Shown one piece after another: positions 8,463-16,735 of a stretch of DNA of 64,000 bases. The DNA comes from Streptomyces sp. NBC_01429 (lineage in GTDB: Bacteria > Actinomycetota > Actinomycetes > Streptomycetales > Streptomycetaceae): positions 7,343,501 through 7,407,500 of the forward strand of contig NZ_CP109599.1 of the NCBI RefSeq assembly GCF_036231945.1, given 5' to 3'. The translations under genes were made by a program, and so were the position numbers. The notes beneath the pieces are model-generated. The model ran no database searches and was not told where the DNA came from. It saw nothing but the letters and a program-made list of their open reading frames with translations. The first letter of the stretch is position 1; every line of letters begins with the position of its first letter.

Positions 8463-9566
8463 ATGCGTGAACTGAGCCCTTCGTCTTCGACGCTTGTGTG
8501 GCGGTCTGACACGGCTTCCGGCGTTCGCCTTGTCACGGTGCGGGACATGAAACTCCGGAGCGTCTGGGGCGGAGAGGGTGACGCGGTCGTCGTCGCCGCG
8601 CATCGGACCGGTCACGGCGGGGCCCTCTTCTACCTGACAGTAGGTCCCGACGGCGTCGAGGAAATGCTGACGGAAGACGTGAGTGGTGCCAATGTGGCCC
8701 TGCTGGCCGGCTCGGGTGGCGCCCCCTGGGTACGGATGTCCCTGCTTGAGGACGGTGTGGACCAAGCACCCGACACGGTTCTGCCGCTGCGGGGACGGAG
8801 CGATTGGGAGCGGCCTCCGCGTACCTCCGCCTTCGCCGGTGACTTCGTGGGCTGGATCGAAAGCCGCGCGTTCTGGCACCTCGACGACGTCTTCGACGAG
8901 CGCAAGCCCTCCCGCATCCAGGCCGCCGACCTGGAGTACGCCGTCAAAGGGCCCCGGCTTCGGGTCCGGCGCCCGGTACGGCTGCCCCTCCCTCAGTCGC
9001 ACGACGCTGTGGTGTGCGCCGACGGGACACATCTGGCCGTGCTCGCACTGGACGCCGACCCGGCGGGCCCCGCCACTCTGCGCATCCTTGCTCCTGACAC
9101 CCTCGACGTCGAACGGGAACTCCCCGTCGCCCGGGACCCCGGGGATGCCTTCCTCACGCTCGCCGAAGCCCAGCGCGACGGCACCGCCTTGCTGTACTCC
9201 GTCGCCGGCGACGGCCGCGTCACCCTAATCCGCCTCGACAGCACCGGTGCCCAGTCGGCTGCCCCGGCAGGCGCTCTGCCCGGCGAGCCCTTTTCTGTCC
9301 GGCAGGTCCGCGGTCCCGCACTCCACGCGTTGCGCTTCACGACGGAGCGCACGAACGGTCTGCTGGTCCTGCGAGGTGCCGCTCCCACGGCGCTCTGGAC
9401 GGGCGCCCCACACCTCTACCGCGACACCATCGGGGGACGCGAAGTGCCCCTGAGCGCCGACTGGGGACGGCCGCTCCTCTCCGGAGTCGTCACGAACGGC
9501 CGGGGCCACGTACTGGTCCTCACCTCGCAGGACGACCCACTCCGGCTGGCCCTGCTGTTCGTCTGA
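8463..9566 (+). CDS. Hypothetical protein, 367 residues, repeat-strand architecture
   Basis: No signal peptide or membrane segment. The protein is made of alternating short strands with Gly/Asp turns (GVRLVTVRDMKLRSVWGGEG, HDAVVCADGTHLAVLALDAD, GTALLYSVAGDGRVTLIRLD), as in beta-propeller proteins, but no blade motif can be assigned. ATG 8463 is chosen over 8394 because a -10 hexamer sits where a leaderless start would be expected and because codon use becomes typical only from there. It ends the immunity-like island. No known family is recognised. Confidence 0.6.
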   Translation: MRELSPSSSTLVWRSDTASGVRLVTVRDMKLRSVWGGEGDAVVVAAHRTGHGGALFYLTVGPDGVEEMLTEDVSGANVALLAGSGGAPWVRMSLLEDGVDQAPDTVLPLRGRSDWERPPRTSAFAGDFVGWIESRAFWHLDDVFDERKPSRIQAADLEYAVKGPRLRVRRPVRLPLPQSHDAVVCADGTHLAVLALDADPAGPATLRILAPDTLDVERELPVARDPGDAFLTLAEAQRDGTALLYSVAGDGRVTLIRLDSTGAQSAAPAGALPGEPFSVRQVRGPALHALRFTTERTNGLLVLRGAAPTALWTGAPHLYRDTIGGREVPLSADWGRPLLSGVVTNGRGHVLVLTSQDDPLRLALLFV

Positions 9567-9879
9567 CTGGGCCAGTCCTATGTGCCGACGTGCGAGGGAA
9601 GGCGGGTACTGAAGTACCGCCTCCGGGCAGGTGGGAGCGCTTTCGCCGGGCCATGACACCCGGGTCGTCGGGGACCAGGAGGCCGTGTTCGTGGACTGGA
9701 CGGGCGCCCTCGGTCGCACGCGCCGCGAGACGCCCGTCGAGGGCACATCTGTGCAGGCAGGTCGAACAAGCACCCTCACGCGGTCGTCCGGCCTCGTCAG
9801 AAGCTACGCTCGCAGCCCCGCGGCGGCCCCACCAACCTCCTCTGGCGGCCCCGCCGGTGGACGGCCGGTGGACAGACGC
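9567..9879. other. 313-base stretch with no recognisable gene
   Basis: Overlapping GC-rich open frames on both strands show no family and no start signals. It separates the hypothetical gene ending at 9566 from an insertion-sequence relic and may be a rearrangement scar. Confidence 0.3.
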
Positions 9880-10133
9880 CTCCTCGAACTCGCGGACCTT
9901 CTTCCGCAAGGCCGCGTTCTCAGCCTCCAGCGGGGACGGCGGACGCAGTTTCGCAGCGTCTCCGGATTGATCCCCAGATCGGCGGCGACCGACCTGATCG
10001 TCGCGTCGGGCCGCGACTCGTACAGCGCGACCGCGTCCGCCTTGAACTCCGGCGGGTAGTCCTTCACGACCACGAGATGTCCGTCCTCAGATCCTCAGGA
10101 TCCAGTGTCTCGTGTGTCCAACATCAGGGGTCA
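9880..10133 (-). mobile_element. Remnant of an IS3-family insertion sequence (OrfA start and left end)
   Basis: From ATG 10073 the minus strand encodes the helix-turn-helix start of an IS3-type OrfA: YPPEFKADAVALYESRPDAT, then IRSVAADLGINPETLRN. About 20 codons are then deleted and the frame shifts into PLEAENAALRKKVREFEE, the leucine-zipper-like end of OrfA, after which homology stops. No OrfB or right end follows. TGACCCCTGATGTTGGACAC, read on the minus strand from 10133, resembles the TGACCCC..GTTGGACA ends of IS3 elements, so the left terminus is probably there. Non-functional. Confidence 0.7.
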
Positions 10134-10257
10134 AGGCCCGAGCGTGTCCGTGGACTGGCTGTGCGGCCGAACCGCAGTCCGACAACAGCGCGTAGTCACC
10201 GATCGGTCGCGCACTCACATCTGTCCTGCCTGCTGAGGGGGAATGGCGCTATCCGCG

Positions 10258-10836
10258 TCAGTGGTCCCGGCTTCCCGGCCACGGCCCGGACTCAGGGCCG
10301 GGACCGCTCCCGCCCGGTCCCTGAGACGGTGCTCCGGGTTCGCCCGCACGCGGCTGCCGCCGGACAGGGGACCCTCCCGAGCGGATCAGCAGGGTGAGTG
10401 CGGAGATCGCGAAGAGGGCCGCGGTGATCAGGAGCCAGCGGCCGAGGAACACGTCGGCGGAGAGTGTGGTGTACAAGGTGTAGCGGTGATTCACCCGCCC
10501 CAGGATCAGCGGAAAATAGGTCAGCAACAGCAGGCCGGAGAGGAACACCGGTACGCGGACGTAGTTCATCCATCGTCGCCCCGGGAATCTCTCCTGCGGT
10601 GCGTCGGGTTCCCCGCGTTCGCCCAGTACGGACTGGGCCGCCCGGTCCGTGACCGTGTACAGGGGGAGCAGCACCAGGTCGTGCAGCAGGGCCGCTGCGA
10701 CGAACCACAGCACCACCATCCACGGTTCGGTTCCGGACAGCAGCCTGATACCGGCGTAGCCGGTGAGGGCGAACGAGCAGAGCACCAGGAGCAGATGCAG
10801 CGGAGAGGCCCCGTACCGGGCCCGGAAACGGTTCAC
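10258..10836 (-). CDS. Small polytopic membrane protein (partner of molybdo-oxidoreductase, copy A)
   Basis: A protein of 192 residues with about four membrane helices (LHLLLVLCSFALTGYAGIRL, WMVVLWFVAAALLHDLVLLP, VRVPVFLSGLLLLTYFPLIL and a last one before a disordered Pro/Gly-rich tail). GTG 10836 overlaps the stop of the upstream gene (GTGA), so translation is coupled, and this start matches the beginning of the paralogue at 16277. The fixed pairing with a membrane molybdo-oxidoreductase, seen twice in this window, suggests a dedicated partner subunit or assembly factor. No family function is known to me. Confidence 0.65.
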   Translation of the reverse strand: MNRFRARYGASPLHLLLVLCSFALTGYAGIRLLSGTEPWMVVLWFVAAALLHDLVLLPLYTVTDRAAQSVLGERGEPDAPQERFPGRRWMNYVRVPVFLSGLLLLTYFPLILGRVNHRYTLYTTLSADVFLGRWLLITAALFAISALTLLIRSGGSPVRRQPRAGEPGAPSQGPGGSGPGPESGPWPGSRDH

Positions 10837-12425
10837 GCGTTCTCCCCGAAGGTCAGCCGGGTGACCCATTTGGTGTTGTGGACACCCGGGTTGGCCGGGA
10901 CGATGATCCGCGCCGGATAGCCGTGATCAGGCGACAGATCGGCGCCGTTGACCCGCAGAGCCAGCAGCGAACGGGGGTCGCGGACCTGGTTGTCGCGCAA
11001 GGTGGTCGCGCGGAAGGCCCCGCCGAGCTGGGCGGACTGCACGAAGACTCCGGGCGGGCGGTGGGAGAGCCCGACGAGCGCGGCCAAATCGGCCAGCCGA
11101 ACCCCGCTCCAGTCCTGGTTCTCGGTGGACCACCCCTCCACGCAGGCGATCGGCAGGGCCGCACCGTGCTGGGGCAGCGCCAGAAGCTCCGCACGGGTCA
11201 GGACCCTCTCGCGCCCCCCGCCACGTACGACAAGACGCCAGGCCGGACCCATGTCGACGGCGCGGATACCCACACTGGCCGCCGTCTTGTTGATCTGGAA
11301 CCCGTTCGGCCCCGGCCCCGGCTCCTGACCGTGTGGCGCGAGCAGAGCGGTGGGCCGGAGCCAGCCCCCGATGCTCTGCCCCACCGTCACCGCGAACAGC
11401 ACCAGGGAGCCCGCCCCCACCATCCCCAGCGCGCCACGCCGGGACATGGTCGACGCGGCCGGACGAGGGCTGACCAGACCCGTGGCATCCGACAGGGACG
11501 CGCCGCCCTCCCCGGACCGCCCGCGCAGTTCCGCGCGGAGACCGCCGCTGCGCAGCATCCGGACCATGAGAGGGATCCGGAAGGCGATATGGACGACGAA
11601 CGCGCCGATGAAGACCCAGGCTCCATAGAAATGCAGCAGGTAGAAGGAGCCGGGGAAAATGTAGTCCAGCTGGATATTGAGCAATCCGGTGACGAACTCG
11701 AACAGCACCCCACCCACAAGCAGCAGCAGCGACAGCCGCTCCAGCACGTGGCTGACCGACGTGACCGGAGGCCAGGAGAACAGCTTCGGGATCACCGACC
11801 AGAGCTTCGCGAGCAGCACCGGGACCAGCACGATACCGAGCGTGACGTGGACACCCTGCGTGAGCCGGTAGAGCCAGTACGGATGCGTCGGCCAGGAGAA
11901 GAGGTAGAACCCCAGCCAGCCCCGCTCCGGGGTCTTGTCGTTGGCACCGAGGTCGGGGTTGTACGCGGCGTACGAGAGCAGTCCGGTGACGAACATCAGC
12001 GTGATGCCCACCAGCAGCACCGCGCCGAGCACGGATGTCAGCCAGGGCCCGCGCAGCGGACTGCGCCAGAACCCCGGCCGGGTCGGACCGGACGGCGGTC
12101 CTCCCCGTAACAGCCCCGCCAGACGCACCCGAGGCGATCCTTTCGCCGCCACCGCCGACCGATCGGACGGGCCGATCCTCGAAGCCCCTGATGAGTCGTT
12201 CGTCGGGGCAGCCCCGTTCGGCGCACCGGCCGAGGAGGGGGCGTCCGCGGTGCTCGGACCTTCGTGGTTCGGGGGCGGGGAAGGACGGCCGGTCCGGCCG
12301 AAGCCACCGGTCGGCGCGGCCCCCGGCCGAGACGGCGTCTCGGCGGCTCCGGACTCCGGGAGGCCGTCCTTCCCTTCGCCCCCGGCGTTCGAGGGATCTG
12401 GATTCTGGCCTGGTGGGTCACCCAT
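10833..12425 (-). CDS. Membrane-anchored SUOX-fold molybdopterin oxidoreductase (copy A)
   Basis: A protein of 530 residues. About 115 disordered Pro/Ala/Gly-rich residues come first, then four helices with conserved histidines like a cytochrome b (HVTLGIVL, LLHFYGAW), then an SRRGALG twin-arginine-like motif before a fifth helix, then a sulfite-oxidase-fold domain. The Cys in LPIACVEGWST is the expected molybdenum ligand. The C-terminal domain (PDHGYPARIIVP, GVHNTKWVTRL) is typical of the family and should lie outside the membrane. AAGGAA precedes ATG 12425. The paralogue at 14991-16277 is close over the whole core but lacks the long N-terminal extension. Substrate unknown. Confidence 0.8.
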   Translation of the reverse strand: MGDPPGQNPDPSNAGGEGKDGLPESGAAETPSRPGAAPTGGFGRTGRPSPPPNHEGPSTADAPSSAGAPNGAAPTNDSSGASRIGPSDRSAVAAKGSPRVRLAGLLRGGPPSGPTRPGFWRSPLRGPWLTSVLGAVLLVGITLMFVTGLLSYAAYNPDLGANDKTPERGWLGFYLFSWPTHPYWLYRLTQGVHVTLGIVLVPVLLAKLWSVIPKLFSWPPVTSVSHVLERLSLLLLVGGVLFEFVTGLLNIQLDYIFPGSFYLLHFYGAWVFIGAFVVHIAFRIPLMVRMLRSGGLRAELRGRSGEGGASLSDATGLVSPRPAASTMSRRGALGMVGAGSLVLFAVTVGQSIGGWLRPTALLAPHGQEPGPGPNGFQINKTAASVGIRAVDMGPAWRLVVRGGGRERVLTRAELLALPQHGAALPIACVEGWSTENQDWSGVRLADLAALVGLSHRPPGVFVQSAQLGGAFRATTLRDNQVRDPRSLLALRVNGADLSPDHGYPARIIVPANPGVHNTKWVTRLTFGENA

Positions 12426-12716
12426 GGGATTCCTTGTGCTTCATCAAACGGAGGATGACCGAATGAAATCGCATGGTGCCCCGGAAAATTACATTCGACG
12501 CGTATGTGAGGGCATTCGTAAATGAATTGCCGCCTTAAGGGTGCACTTCCTTATCCGGTCTACGTATCGGCGGGAGATCGGAAAAGCAAATCCGACCCGC
12601 ATGGGTGACTGGGGTCCTCGGACATCCGGTGGAGGCGGTGTGCCGCGGTGCTTGCAGCGTCGCCGACGCCCTGCCTCGGCGTTCGGCTCGTCCCAGGCGG
12701 TACTGGCAGATCTGGC

Positions 12717-13049
12717 TCAGGGGGCTGGTGTGGCTCCCAGCCCGTCGAAGCCGCCCCGGACGAGACGCTCGAACTCCTCGGATGTCTGTCCTTTGAGGGC
12801 TTCGTGGCCTTCTTCGGTTTGGACGTAGTCGAAGAGGATTTCACCGGCGAGCTTCGTCCGCGTCGGCTCTTCGACGCGATCGCACGCGGCGGGTGCCTTG
12901 CCCGTGGCCCCGGTCTCCATGGCGTCAGCGAACGCTTCGGCCAGAGCCTCCCGGCACGCCGCCGGATCGGCTCGGGGGTGGTCCGCGCACGCGGTGAGCG
13001 TGGCGAGCAGGCCGGCCGTGATGAGTGCGGTGGTGGTGCGGGTGCGCAT
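12717..13049 (-). CDS. Small putative lipoprotein
   Basis: A protein of 110 residues with a short basic N-terminus and a hydrophobic segment ending in LATLTAC, a lipobox with Cys21. The mature part is helical and acidic (ACREALAEAFADAME, GQTSEEFERLVRGG) with a second Cys. AGGGGG directly before ATG 13049 fixes the start. No family is recognised. A strong hairpin immediately upstream (13124-13172) insulates it from the neighbouring minus-strand unit, so it is probably transcribed alone. Confidence 0.65.
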   Translation of the reverse strand: MRTRTTTALITAGLLATLTACADHPRADPAACREALAEAFADAMETGATGKAPAACDRVEEPTRTKLAGEILFDYVQTEEGHEALKGQTSEEFERLVRGGFDGLGATPAP

Positions 13050-13123
13050 GGTCCCCCTGGACGGTGCGGATGAGAGGGCCATTATCTGGGATCGAGGCTG
13101 CGTGATGTCCGCTCGGCAACGAG

Positions 13124-13172
13124 CCGGGCCCCCTGCCCACCGGTCCTCGGGGACGGTGGGCAGGGGGCCCGG
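13124..13172. terminator. Very strong hairpin terminator
   Basis: A perfect 19-base stem (CCGGGCCCCCTGCCCACCG with its exact complement at 13154-13172) and an 11-base loop. It lies past the end of the minus-strand unit 14925-13214 and just before the lipoprotein gene, so it should end that transcript. Confidence 0.75.
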
Positions 13173-13213
13173 GTACGTGGTCGGCACGGTGTAGGCGTCG
13201 AACGCCGAACTGT

Positions 13214-13444
13214 TCAGGGAGTGCCGGGCGTCGCACGGAGTGTCCGGTGATGCGCCGTACGGCGGCGGGCGATCCGGACACCGGTGCGCCAGGTCTTGAG
13301 GATCACGTCGGACTCCTCGGCAGTGTGCCCCTTGGCGAGCCTGGGTGGGGCCGGCTCCTCGGGGGTGGAGGCGGGGGTGGAGGCGGGGGCGAGGCCGGCG
13401 GCGTGGGCGGCTGCGCTGACGAGCCGATCCCGTACGCCGGACAC
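13214..13444 (-). CDS. Possible small hypothetical protein
   Basis: A 76-residue candidate. GTG 13444 lies 9 bases past the stop of the upstream membrane protein, and a strong terminator follows the stop codon. The protein has an STPASTPEEP linker and a basic C-terminus (KTWRTGVRIARRRTAHH). No family is known. It may be only the 3' untranslated part of the preceding gene's transcript. Confidence 0.3.
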   Translation of the reverse strand: MSGVRDRLVSAAAHAAGLAPASTPASTPEEPAPPRLAKGHTAEESDVILKTWRTGVRIARRRTAHHRTLRATPGTP

Positions 13445-13452
13445 CAGCCCGT

Positions 13453-14925
13453 TTACCAACCGGTCATCAGCAGGTGGTTGAGAAGCAGCGCGAGCACCGC
13501 CTGAGCGGTGAGCCAGGCGCGGGGGCGTGGGAGGAACGCGCACGCGGGAAGCAGCCACATCGCGAACGGGAGCCAGATGCGTTCCGTCTCGGCCTTACTC
13601 ATTCCGGACAGGTCGGCGATCAGCAGGGCGAGCAGGGCGGCGGCCACGAGGAGCGCGAGGCGGGTCCCCGCGTCGGCCGGGTCCAGGACTGGCCCCGCGC
13701 CGCGCCTTTCGGCCGGCTCCGCCTTCCCGCCCTCGAACTCGCCCCGGCCCCGCCCGCGCGTCAGCACCGCGCCCGTCCTCCGCAGGCCCGCCGCCGTCGC
13801 CGGGCCGGTGATGAGTACGGTGCAGGCAAGGTTGGCCCATACCCAGTAGCTGTACGGGCGGACTCCGCCAGCTCCCTGGTAGTAGCGGGTGACCAGCAGG
13901 TGGTACGCCTCCCACCAGTCGAATCCGGCGAGAGTAAAGGCGGCTGGTACGACGGCCGCCCCGGCGAGCAGCGGTATGAGCAGCACGGGGCGCCCCCGCA
14001 GCCGGTCCCTGCCGAGCCACAGGACCGCCGCGCCGATCAGCGCGAAGAGTGTGAGGCCGTAGGAGAGGTAGCAGGTCAGGCCGGACAGCAGCCCGGCCGC
14101 CCCGGCAGCAGGGAGGGAGCCCCGGGTGACCGCGAGCGCGAGCAGTGCCACCGCCCAGGCGGCCACCGCCGCGAAGTACGCGTCCGCCGAGGTGCCCATC
14201 CATACCGCGGCGGGTGCCAGGACGAGGAAGGGCGCTGCCCGTCGTGCTGAACGCTCGTCGGCCAGCGCGCGGATCGCGACCAGGACGGCCGCGCAGGCCG
14301 TCGCGCCGACGGTGATGCACCAGATGCCGGCCCAGCCACCGCCGCGCAGTCCGATCCGGTCGAGGAGGACGAAGGTGAGGGTGGCGGCCGGGGGGTGGCC
14401 GGCGACGTGGGCGGGCCAGTTGTCGGGGGACTGGATCAGGATGTGATGGGTGAAGTCGCCCAGGGCGGCCGGGATGTCGTGGAAGCGGTCGATGACCTGG
14501 AGATATTCGTTGCGGGTGGTGAGACGGGCGGCGATGCCTCGCTGCCAGCCGTCGATCAGGGCGAGGGAGAGTGTCCAGGCCGTGGACGTGCCCCAGGCCA
14601 GCGTCAGCAGGGCCCGCCAGGGGAGACGCGCGGCGAGGGCGGGGCCGTACGCGAGGGTGAGGATGGCGACGATGCCTGCCGCCGGGGTGCCGGGACCGAC
14701 GTGCGGTTCCCAGGACCCCAGCACCGGCGGCCAGCCGACACGCAGTGTGTGGCGGGTTTCCTGGATGTGGCGGCCGACCAGCACGGCCGTCGTCACCAGC
14801 AGGACGGCGGCGCCGACGGCGTACAGGTCGCGGCGGAGGCCGCGGGACGGTCGGTCGGTGCGGTCGGTGCTCGGGGTATTCGGGGTGCGCGGCTCGTCGG
14901 AGCGTACGGCGCGGGTGCGGGTCAC
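13453..14925 (-). CDS. GT-C-like polytopic membrane glycosyltransferase
   Basis: About 490 residues with 11-13 membrane helices. An extracytoplasmic loop carries DNWPAHVAGHPPAATLTFVL, and AGFDWWEAYHLLVTRYYQG lies in a later loop. The layout fits actinobacterial mannosyltransferase-like GT-C enzymes, which use polyprenyl-phosphate sugars outside the membrane. GTG 14925 is preferred; an ATG at 14958 would leave only 32 bases to the divergent gene at 14991. A GT2 (polyprenol-phosphate sugar synthase type) gene lies at 17945 in the same neighbourhood and could supply the donor. Donor and acceptor are inference. Confidence 0.6.
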   Translation of the reverse strand: MTRTRAVRSDEPRTPNTPSTDRTDRPSRGLRRDLYAVGAAVLLVTTAVLVGRHIQETRHTLRVGWPPVLGSWEPHVGPGTPAAGIVAILTLAYGPALAARLPWRALLTLAWGTSTAWTLSLALIDGWQRGIAARLTTRNEYLQVIDRFHDIPAALGDFTHHILIQSPDNWPAHVAGHPPAATLTFVLLDRIGLRGGGWAGIWCITVGATACAAVLVAIRALADERSARRAAPFLVLAPAAVWMGTSADAYFAAVAAWAVALLALAVTRGSLPAAGAAGLLSGLTCYLSYGLTLFALIGAAVLWLGRDRLRGRPVLLIPLLAGAAVVPAAFTLAGFDWWEAYHLLVTRYYQGAGGVRPYSYWVWANLACTVLITGPATAAGLRRTGAVLTRGRGRGEFEGGKAEPAERRGAGPVLDPADAGTRLALLVAAALLALLIADLSGMSKAETERIWLPFAMWLLPACAFLPRPRAWLTAQAVLALLLNHLLMTGW

Positions 14926-14990
14926 ACCGGCACGGTAGGCGGGCGGACGTTCACACACCGCCGTCCCCGGACGGACGTCAGCGTTTCGTC

Positions 14991-16277
14991 ATGAGTCGCA
15001 GGCCCTCCACCAGGGCGCTCGCGGCCTACGTTCGGACCATGCGAGACGATCCACGGCTGCCGATCTCCCCCACCGACCCCCGCTTCTGGCGCAGTCCCCT
15101 GCGTGGCCCCTGGTTCACGTCCGTGCTGGGCGTCGTCCTGCTTGTCGGGATCACGGTGCTGTTCGTGACGGGCCTGTTCTCGTACGCCGCCTACAACCCG
15201 GACCTGGCGCCGGTCAACGACAAGACCCCGGGCAAGGGGATCCTCGGCTTCTATCTCTTCGCCTGGCCCACGAACCCGCATTGGCTGTACCGGCTCAACC
15301 AGGGCGTCCATGTCACCCTGGGCGTCACCCTGATCCCTGTTCTGCTGGCCAAGCTGTGGTCGGTGGTGCCGAGGCTGTTCGCGCTGCCGCCGGTCCGCTC
15401 GCTCGCGCACGCGCTGGAGCGGCTCTCGCTGCTGCTGCTCGTCGGGGGCGGGCTGTTCGAGTTCGTGACCGGGGTGTTCAACGTCCAGCTGAACTACGTC
15501 TTCCCGGGCTCCTTCTATCCGCTGCACTTCTACGGCGCCTGGGTGTTCTTCGCGGCCTTCGCGGCCCACGCGCTGCTGAAGCTGCCCACCGCGGCGCGCA
15601 ATATTCGCCAACTGCGCCAGGAGCGCAATGACTTGGTGTCCCCGTGCCCCGCAGAGCCGACCGTCTCCCGGCGCGGCGCCCTGTTGTTCGTCGGGGGCGG
15701 CTCGCTGCTGCTGTTCGCCACCACGGTGGGGCGGAGCTTCGACGGTCTGCGCCGTACCGCCCTCCTCGCGCCGCACGGCGGGGCCGAGCCCGGCGGCGGC
15801 CCGAACGGCTTCCAGATCAACAAGCGGGCCGCGTACGCCGGGATCCGCGCCGCCGAGACGGCCGAGGACGCCTGGCGGCTCGTCGTCACCGGACGGACCG
15901 GCACCGTCCGCCTCAGCCGCGCCCGACTATCCGAACTACCCCTGCACAGCGCCGCGTTGCCCATTGCCTGCGTCGAGGGCTGGTCGACGTCCGACCAGTG
16001 GTGGCGCGGGGTGCGGCTGCATGAACTCGCCGCACTCGTCGGGTACGAGGACGACCCACCGGACGTCCTCGTCGAATCCCTCCAGCGGCACGGCGCCTTC
16101 CGCAGAGCGGGCCTGCGCGCCAACCAGGTCGCCGACCCGCGCTCCCTGCTCGCCCTGTATGTCAATGGCGAAGAGCTGTCCCCCGACCACGGCTATCCCG
16201 CCCGCGTGATCGTGCCCGCCGCGCCCGGTGTGCTGAACACCAAGTGGGTGGCCCGTATGACGTTCGGAGATCTGTGA
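14991..16277 (+). CDS. Membrane-anchored SUOX-fold molybdopterin oxidoreductase (copy B)
   Basis: A protein of 428 residues. Helices lie at about 42-65, 103-124, 142-165, 176-198 and 229-248. Histidines 107, 179 and 193 sit in helices 2 and 4 as in b-type cytochromes. SRRGA at 226-230 precedes helix 5, after which the sulfite-oxidase-type domain begins; Cys327 in PIACVEGWST is the likely Mo ligand. ATG 14991 is used; ATG 15039 would also keep all helices. The stop overlaps the next start by one base (TGATG). Paralogous to the gene at 10833-12425 but in inverted orientation. Probably an electron-transfer enzyme facing the cell wall; substrate unknown. Confidence 0.8.
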   Translation: MSRRPSTRALAAYVRTMRDDPRLPISPTDPRFWRSPLRGPWFTSVLGVVLLVGITVLFVTGLFSYAAYNPDLAPVNDKTPGKGILGFYLFAWPTNPHWLYRLNQGVHVTLGVTLIPVLLAKLWSVVPRLFALPPVRSLAHALERLSLLLLVGGGLFEFVTGVFNVQLNYVFPGSFYPLHFYGAWVFFAAFAAHALLKLPTAARNIRQLRQERNDLVSPCPAEPTVSRRGALLFVGGGSLLLFATTVGRSFDGLRRTALLAPHGGAEPGGGPNGFQINKRAAYAGIRAAETAEDAWRLVVTGRTGTVRLSRARLSELPLHSAALPIACVEGWSTSDQWWRGVRLHELAALVGYEDDPPDVLVESLQRHGAFRRAGLRANQVADPRSLLALYVNGEELSPDHGYPARVIVPAAPGVLNTKWVARMTFGDL

Positions 16278-16735
16278 TGCTTCCGCGTGTTCCGGTCGGC
16301 AGCCCGCTTCAACTGCTTCTACTCGCTTGCTCGTTCGCCCTCGCCGGGTACGCGGGGGTACGGCTGCTCGCGGACGACTGGGCCGGTGTGGCGCTGTGGA
16401 TCGTGGGGGCGGCGCTGCTGCACGATCTCGTACTGCTGCCCCTGTACGCGGGGGCGGACCGGGTGGTGGTACGCGCTCTCGGCGCGGTCGGTCGCCGGGA
16501 GTGGGCGATGTACGTCCGGGTCCCGGCGGCCCTGTCCTGTCTGCTCCTGCTCGTGTGGTTCCCGCTGATCAGCGGGATGGCCGACCGGCGTTACCGGCTT
16601 GCCACCGGGCTGTCTCCGGACGGCTTCCTCGCCCGCTGGCTGCTGATCACCGCCGTCCTGTTCGGCGGCTCGGCGCTGCTGCTGGCGCTGCGGCTGCGCA
16701 AGGCGGCGAAACGCCGGTCACCGGCCGTCCAGTGA
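16277..16735 (+). CDS. Small polytopic membrane protein (partner, copy B)
   Basis: A protein of 152 residues with four membrane helices. The first is FNCF-free and begins LQLLLLACSFALAGYAGVRL; the next reads VALWIVGAALLHDLVLLPLY. It aligns along its length with the protein at 10258-10836 (shared LHDLVLLPLY, RWLLIT near the C-terminus). ATG 16277 overlaps the stop of the oxidoreductase, so the two are translationally coupled. Its 3' end overlaps the convergent methyltransferase frame by up to 145 bases. Likely a subunit or maturation partner. Confidence 0.65.
   Translation: MLPRVPVGSPLQLLLLACSFALAGYAGVRLLADDWAGVALWIVGAALLHDLVLLPLYAGADRVVVRALGAVGRREWAMYVRVPAALSCLLLLVWFPLISGMADRRYRLATGLSPDGFLARWLLITAVLFGGSALLLALRLRKAAKRRSPAVQ

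Noticed and set aside
12475..12600. AT-richer patch as a possible small RNA gene
   Set aside because: It looks like a promoter region between divergent units; no stable stem with a terminator was seen.
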